A stretch of 64,000 bases of DNA from Treponema parvum (GTDB lineage Bacteria > Spirochaetota > Spirochaetia > Treponematales > Treponemataceae): NCBI RefSeq assembly GCF_017893965.1, contig NZ_CP054142.1, positions 1,054,001 through 1,118,000 on the forward strand, written 5' to 3'. Below the pieces are notes generated by a model, which worked only from the letters and a program-made list of their open reading frames with translations, was not told the origin of the DNA and made no database searches. Numbering within the stretch: position 1 is the stretch's first letter; the number at the start of each line of letters is the position of its first letter. Shown here in pieces: positions 60,089 to 64,000 of the stretch. The position numbers and the translations under genes were made by a program.

Positions 60089-61375
60089 TTACCGATACAA
60101 CAGGTTCGGTATGAACATTGTAATCTGCGGAATAAATACCAGAATAATCACTTCGAGCAGAACGGCCCCGAAGAACGGTAACGAGTACTTTATATAATCT
60201 TGGATCGAAGTTTTATGGATACCGCATACGATGTAGATTGCCGTTCCCACAGGAGGTGTCATACATCCCATCGTAACGATAGTCATCATACACACTCCGA
60301 AATGTACGGGATTTATTCCCAGTTCGGTTACTACCGGAAGAAAAATCGGCGTAAGCAGAAGAATGTTTACGTTGGAATCTACCAGCATGCCTGTGATAAA
60401 TAGAAAGCCCAACATTATTAATACCATGATCTGAGGATTATCCGTAATTCCGATAAGGAACGAAGACATAATTTTGGGAACATTTCCATAAGTCAGAGCG
60501 TAACTGAATATACCCGATAGAGCGATGATGAATATTATAGCGCCGGTGTCTATGACGGCGTTTTTTAGACTTTGAATAAAACTCTTAAGTGTGAGCTCCT
60601 TGTACACAAAAACGCCGACGGCTATGGAATAGACAACTGCAAAAGCTCCCGCTTCGCTCGGTGTAAAAACTCCGAACCTTATACCTACGATGAGGATTAT
60701 GGGAAACATCAGCGCCCATATGGAAGATTTAAGATTTTCTCCCAATTCTTTTAAAGTAAACCATTTTACGTCGCTTTTCGGCACGTCGTAGCCGTTCTTT
60801 CTGCATGTCAGCGTGACAGTTCCCATGAGTGCAAAACACATTAGCATACCGGGCAAAAGACCGGCGGCAAACAGCTGTCCTATGGAAACCTCGCCGACAA
60901 AACCGTATAGGATGAGACCTAAACTGGGCGGAATTGTAGCCGTAATCAAACTTGTAAGACAGGTAAGGGAGCATGTGTATCCTTTGGGGTACCCAAGCCT
61001 GTCCATGTCCGGTCCCAGAATCCTGATTTCCATGCCTGCGTCTGCGCATGCAGAACCGGAAACGCCGCCCATTAGAGTTGAAAGGACTACGTTTACTTGA
61101 GCCGTCCCTCCGTACATCTTTCTTGTAAGAAGACGGGCAAGGGATAACAGGTGCTTCGTTATGCCGGTCTCATTCATTAAATTTCCTGCGAAAAGAAAAA
61201 AAGGCACGGCTAAAAATGCAAAAGATTGAGTTTGAGCGACGACGCGCTGAACAAGAACTGTCCACGGAATTTCATCGTTGATCAGAAAATATCCGCCGCC
61301 TGAAATTCCTATCACAAAGGCGATAGGCATACCGATAACGAGAAGCAATACAAATAAAATCAGTAACAGCCACAT
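60089..61375 (-). CDS. dctM: TRAP transporter large permease (DctM family), second copy
   Basis: 428 residues with about 12 helices. FLFAGNLMNETGITKHLLSL, GGVSGSACADAGMEIRILGP, TATIPPSLGLILYGFVGE and FLFITGMLVDSNVNILLLTP are family signatures. Codon use is like the host, unlike the AT-rich copy at 1589-2866. It overlaps dctQ by 16 bp. The uxaC gene downstream and SDR upstream suggest a uronate as cargo. Confidence 0.93.
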   Translation of the reverse strand: MWLLLILFVLLLVIGMPIAFVIGISGGGYFLINDEIPWTVLVQRVVAQTQSFAFLAVPFFLFAGNLMNETGITKHLLSLARLLTRKMYGGTAQVNVVLSTLMGGVSGSACADAGMEIRILGPDMDRLGYPKGYTCSLTCLTSLITATIPPSLGLILYGFVGEVSIGQLFAAGLLPGMLMCFALMGTVTLTCRKNGYDVPKSDVKWFTLKELGENLKSSIWALMFPIILIVGIRFGVFTPSEAGAFAVVYSIAVGVFVYKELTLKSFIQSLKNAVIDTGAIIFIIALSGIFSYALTYGNVPKIMSSFLIGITDNPQIMVLIMLGFLFITGMLVDSNVNILLLTPIFLPVVTELGINPVHFGVCMMTIVTMGCMTPPVGTAIYIVCGIHKTSIQDYIKYSLPFFGAVLLEVIILVFIPQITMFIPNLLYR

Positions 61376-61878
61376 TTTTCTTCCCCCTTATCTTCATCCG
61401 ATGATGATATAACCGTTGAAAGATTGTGTATTATGCTCATGATCATAAAGATCGACGCACACGGAAGACTTAGCGTTACAAAGCTGTAACTGACCGAAAG
61501 TGTCTGAAAGCTTCTGTTCCAGTTTTTTATAGCCAGCGGAAAACCGTATCTAAGTAGAATGATTACAAAGAAAAACATGAAAATATAAGTTAAGATTTTA
61601 CAAATCTTTTTAATTTTAGGCGTCATACGCATGGTGACGATGTCCACGCCTACCAAAGATCCCTTTCTAAGAGCTATGTCGGCGCCGAAAAAAGCTGTCC
61701 ATGCAAAACACAGTTGAGATATGTCAACTGTCCAAGAGACCGGAGTATTGAATTTTCTCAGGATGGCGGATACGAAAACAAGTGAGACGATGGTAAAAAA
61801 TAAGATACAGCAAAATACCATCTCCGCCTTGCAAAGCTTGTCGTAAGCTTTTGATAATCTAGTTATGAACCTTTCCAT
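61360..61878 (-). CDS. dctQ: TRAP transporter small permease (DctQ family), second copy
   Basis: 172 residues, four helices. TVDISQLCFAWTAFFGADIALRKG is the DctQ hallmark around the second helix. GGAG precedes the ATG. A 227-bp gap with a large hairpin separates it from dctP. It ends CGCY within dctM, giving translational coupling. Confidence 0.88.
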   Translation of the reverse strand: MERFITRLSKAYDKLCKAEMVFCCILFFTIVSLVFVSAILRKFNTPVSWTVDISQLCFAWTAFFGADIALRKGSLVGVDIVTMRMTPKIKKICKILTYIFMFFFVIILLRYGFPLAIKNWNRSFQTLSVSYSFVTLSLPCASIFMIMSIIHNLSTVISSSDEDKGEEKCGCY

Positions 61879-61945
61879 TAGGGAATCTCCAAATTATTTT
61901 AGGATCATCACTGCCGTAATTTTAAAACAGGCGCGATGATAAAAC

Positions 61946-62014
61946 AACTTATGGGAACGGGGCTGTCTCAAAAGACGGTTGCTTTTTCGACAGTCTGTTC
62001 CCTATATCATAAGT
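61946..62014 (-). repeat. Large imperfect hairpin between dctP and dctQ, GGRGCTGT..CAAAA family
   Basis: Left arm AACTTATG plus GGGAACGGGGCTGTC (61947-61967) pairs with GACAGTCTGTTCCC and CATAAGTT (61989-62014) with a short bulge. It lies directly after the binding-protein gene. Its core GGGGCTGTCTCAAAA matches the repeat after the sugar-binding-protein gene at 39601-39745. Confidence 0.6.
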
Positions 62015-62105
62015 TGCGGCGTTTTTAGATTATCGTGCTAAAAGCTTAACCTAAAAACACGTAGAACACTTTTAAAAATTTATCAGAGTTTTTCAGAAAG
62101 TGCCT

Positions 62106-63092
62106 TTATTTTTTTCCAAGCTGTTTAAAGAGCTCGTCTCTCAGCTTCGTATAGCCGAGAGTAGCATAAACAGGCTGGACTGCTTCAATAAACGGAGTTT
62201 TGTCGAGATCTCGAATGATCATGCCCTTAGCCGCCATTTCTTTTTCATATTCGACGGTAAGCTTTTTTACGAGGGCTTGATTTTCCGTTCCTACTTCTCT
62301 GAATGTTTTTACAAAGAGATCCTGAGCTTCTTTGCTCCATGAATTGAACACGTCCGCACCCATAACTACGCATCCGATAAGCTGGAAATGTCCCGTTCTG
62401 TTTGTAACTTTTGATATTTCATAAAGCCTTGTCGCATAAGACGAAGGTGTCTGAACTTCGGCGCCGTCTATAGCTTTCTGCTGAATTGCCGAATATACTT
62501 CGGACCAAGCCATAGGTGTGGGAACTGCTCCCATCGCCTTAATGCTTTCGGTATAAAGCGGAGAACCGATCGTTCTGATTTTTAAGCCCTTCAGATCAGA
62601 AGGCTTGTTGATTTCTTTGTCACAGACAAAATTTCTGGCTCCGGAGTACCAGTTGGAGGTGATCAGTTTAAGACCGAATTTCTTTTCAAATTCTTTTTCC
62701 CATTCTTTATAAAGAGGCGTTTGGATGAGGTCGTTGAGACCTGAAGCGTCTTCGAACATGTAAGGCATCTGGATGACGCCGAAGTCGCTGATATAGCTCA
62801 TGATACGGCCGGGGTCGGTAACCGTAAGAACGGGCGCACCCTGAAGTCCCTGTTCCACTATATCGTCCGTGTCGCCGAGTGCGGAAGAAGGAAATACTTC
62901 AACTGCAAACAGTCCCGATGCATTGAGACGTTTTGCAACTTCATAAAGTCCCATAGTCTGGGTATCTTTTTCTCCGGCCGTGTTGCCGAATTTCATCTTG
63001 TACGGTCCCTTGGAAGAGCTTTCTTTTGAACCGTTTGCGAATATCATTCCTGCCATAAACAGAATGGTCAGAAGACCTATAATTTTTTTCAT
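62106..63092 (-). CDS. dctP: TRAP transporter substrate-binding protein (DctP family), second copy
   Basis: 328 residues. A signal peptide (to ~IFANG) is followed by KMKFGNTAGEKDTQTMGLYE, the conserved IRTIGSPLYTESIKAMGAVP with the carboxylate-binding Arg, and WSEVYSAIQQKAIDGAEVQ. GGGAG precedes the ATG. It follows the SDR gene by 22 bp and likely binds glucuronate or galacturonate, judging from uxaC. It is a distant relative of the DctP at 3591-4607. Confidence 0.93.
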   Translation of the reverse strand: MKKIIGLLTILFMAGMIFANGSKESSSKGPYKMKFGNTAGEKDTQTMGLYEVAKRLNASGLFAVEVFPSSALGDTDDIVEQGLQGAPVLTVTDPGRIMSYISDFGVIQMPYMFEDASGLNDLIQTPLYKEWEKEFEKKFGLKLITSNWYSGARNFVCDKEINKPSDLKGLKIRTIGSPLYTESIKAMGAVPTPMAWSEVYSAIQQKAIDGAEVQTPSSYATRLYEISKVTNRTGHFQLIGCVVMGADVFNSWSKEAQDLFVKTFREVGTENQALVKKLTVEYEKEMAAKGMIIRDLDKTPFIEAVQPVYATLGYTKLRDELFKQLGKK

Positions 63093-63114
63093 TTTACTAT
63101 CTCCCTTTTCTAAA

Positions 63115-63888
63115 TTAAAAACCTATGGAGCATCCCCCGTCTACAGGGATGGATACGCCTGTGACAAAGCCGGAAGCGTCGGAAGCAAGATACAATCCCG
63201 CCCATGCTACGTCTTCAGGTTTGCCGTAAATTCCCATCGGAGTATGTCCTAGAATTTTTTTCTGGCGGGGTAAATCATCGTCAACCGCTTTATGAAACAT
63301 CGGAGTGTCTATAAAGCCGGGCGCGATAGCATTTACTCTTATACCGAAAGGCGCAAGATCGCCTGAAAGGCACTTAACCATTCCGAGCACCGCTCCTTTT
63401 GCGGACCCGTATGCGGCTACTTTTGTAAGCGCAAGATAAGCGGACATGGAAGATATCATAATAATGCTTCCGCTATGTTGCTTTTTCATATACGGAACCG
63501 CAGCCCTGATAAGCCCGAATGCCCCGACAACATGTACGCCGAGGACCCTCTCAAAATCAGCTTTTGTTATGTCCTCGACTTCCTTTTTGCAATGTACGCC
63601 CGCATTGCAAACAACAATATCAATTCTCCCTCCTTTATCGGTAATTTTTTTTACCATCTCGGAATGAAGAGATTCGTCTGTAATATCGTATAAAAGGCCT
63701 TCGCATCCGTGTCCGATCTCCTCCGCAGCCTTTTGGACTCTTGTAAGATCGCTTACGCCGGTAATAAAAACCTTCGCACCTGCTTCGGCAAAGCATTTTG
63801 CCATTGCATACCCAAGGCCGGTAACGGCGCCCGTAACTACAGCGACTTTTCCTGAGAGGGAAAATTTTTTCTTATAATCGAATTCCAC
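63115..63888 (-). CDS. SDR-family dehydrogenase (sugar-acid type)
   Basis: 257 residues. The nucleotide motif is complete (TGAVTGLG), NAG is present in VVCNAGVHC, and the catalytic Ser-Tyr-Lys are in ISSMSAYLALTKVAAYGSAK. The end VTGVSIPVDGGCSIGF is usual. It resembles gluconate 5-dehydrogenase/KduD-type enzymes but is less close to KduD than the protein at 735-1499. The GTG start uses the first of two AAGGAG sites (spacing of 7). By context it acts on the imported uronate or a derived keto-acid. Confidence 0.88.
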   Translation of the reverse strand: MEFDYKKKFSLSGKVAVVTGAVTGLGYAMAKCFAEAGAKVFITGVSDLTRVQKAAEEIGHGCEGLLYDITDESLHSEMVKKITDKGGRIDIVVCNAGVHCKKEVEDITKADFERVLGVHVVGAFGLIRAAVPYMKKQHSGSIIMISSMSAYLALTKVAAYGSAKGAVLGMVKCLSGDLAPFGIRVNAIAPGFIDTPMFHKAVDDDLPRQKKILGHTPMGIYGKPEDVAWAGLYLASDASGFVTGVSIPVDGGCSIGF

Positions 63889-63899
63889 CTCCTTTCTCC

Positions 63900-64000
63900 T
63901 TATAAAATTCCGAATTTTGCAAATGCGGCGGTAGCCGTCATTCCCCCTTCGATAGCTTTGCGAACGATCTTTTCTCCGCGGGCTTTTTCCAAGGCTTTTT
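63900..64000 (-). CDS. C-terminal end of an unidentified protein (partial)
   Basis: An open frame enters from the right edge and stops at TAA 63902-63900. The visible end contains EKARGEKIVRKAIEGGMTA and finishes AAFAKFGIL. The style of this tail is reminiscent of RraA-like aldolase family ends, but the fragment is too short to assign. It is 11 bp upstream of the SDR start and is probably in the same operon. Confidence 0.5.
   Translation of the reverse strand, partial: KALEKARGEKIVRKAIEGGMTATAAFAKFGIL

Noticed and set aside
1-64000. Search by eye for CRISPR arrays, transposases, integrases and phage genes
   Set aside because: None found; apparent transfer is supported only by composition at 735-4607.

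Overview
The window looks like a chromosomal piece of a spirochaete of the Treponema group. The evidence is a flagellar sheath protein FlaA (55352-56476), a spiro-SPASM-type protein (46911-48572), a tmRNA whose tag ends LALAA, and an arrangement of CapD, DegT and molybdenum-hydroxylase-like genes that I recall from treponemes. Base composition is intermediate over most of the window, but 735-4607 is clearly AT-rich. I see no insertion sequence, prophage, CRISPR array or rRNA.

Layout. 1-375 is the N-terminal part of a LolA-like periplasmic protein. 735-4607 (minus) is an AT-rich TRAP transporter operon with a KduD-like dehydrogenase, probably acquired. 4773-9628 (plus) holds a PPM-phosphatase-like gene, a tripartite tricarboxylate transporter (tctCBA) and a beta-lactamase-fold hydrolase. 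10011-16119 (plus) is a WecA-like transferase followed by two FtsX-type ABC permeases, a LolA-like carrier and a predicted outer-membrane barrel; the likely ATPase lies convergently at 16127-16849. 16893-20647 carries a phosphodiester glycosidase-like lipoprotein, ruvA, ruvB and queA. 20689-26793 (minus) is a tightly coupled operon: CapD-like nucleotide-sugar dehydratase, DegT aminotransferase, and three subunits of a molybdenum-hydroxylase-like complex that has lost most cofactor motifs. 26960-29446 has a small secreted protein, an RlpA-like SPOR protein and ssrA. 29571-33491 (minus) is a regulatory cluster (TPR/Mrr-like, phosphoesterase, ParB-fold, STAS and an anti-sigma-like ATPase). 33623-35131 is a secreted TPR protein. 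35181-43410 is a sugar locus: YesM/YesN two-component pair, sugar ABC transporter, GH3 enzyme and a truncated GH130 gene. 43435-46868 (minus) is xseA-xseB-mutL. 46911-55241 is a sugar-modification and cell-wall operon: spiro-SPASM protein, glycosyltransferase, SpsF/SpsG-like/methyltransferase fusion, ATP-grasp, amidase, GerMN. Then come flaA, a RelA/SpoT-TPR synthetase, and tRNA-Lys and tRNA-Glu. 58564-64000 (minus) is a second TRAP operon with an SDR and uxaC, for uronate use.

Themes. Several genes have a sigma70-type -10 box exactly 6 nt before the start codon and no ribosome binding site, which predicts leaderless mRNAs. Three transporter operons have a hairpin directly after the substrate-binding-protein gene. 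Two protein sets look like known enzymes stripped of their metal ligands: the molybdenum-hydroxylase-like trio and the radical-SAM-like spiro-SPASM protein. Both sit among sugar-modifying genes. These are the best candidates for an undescribed system.

Limits: all family calls come from reading motifs and overall resemblance. No alignment, structure prediction or database search was run.
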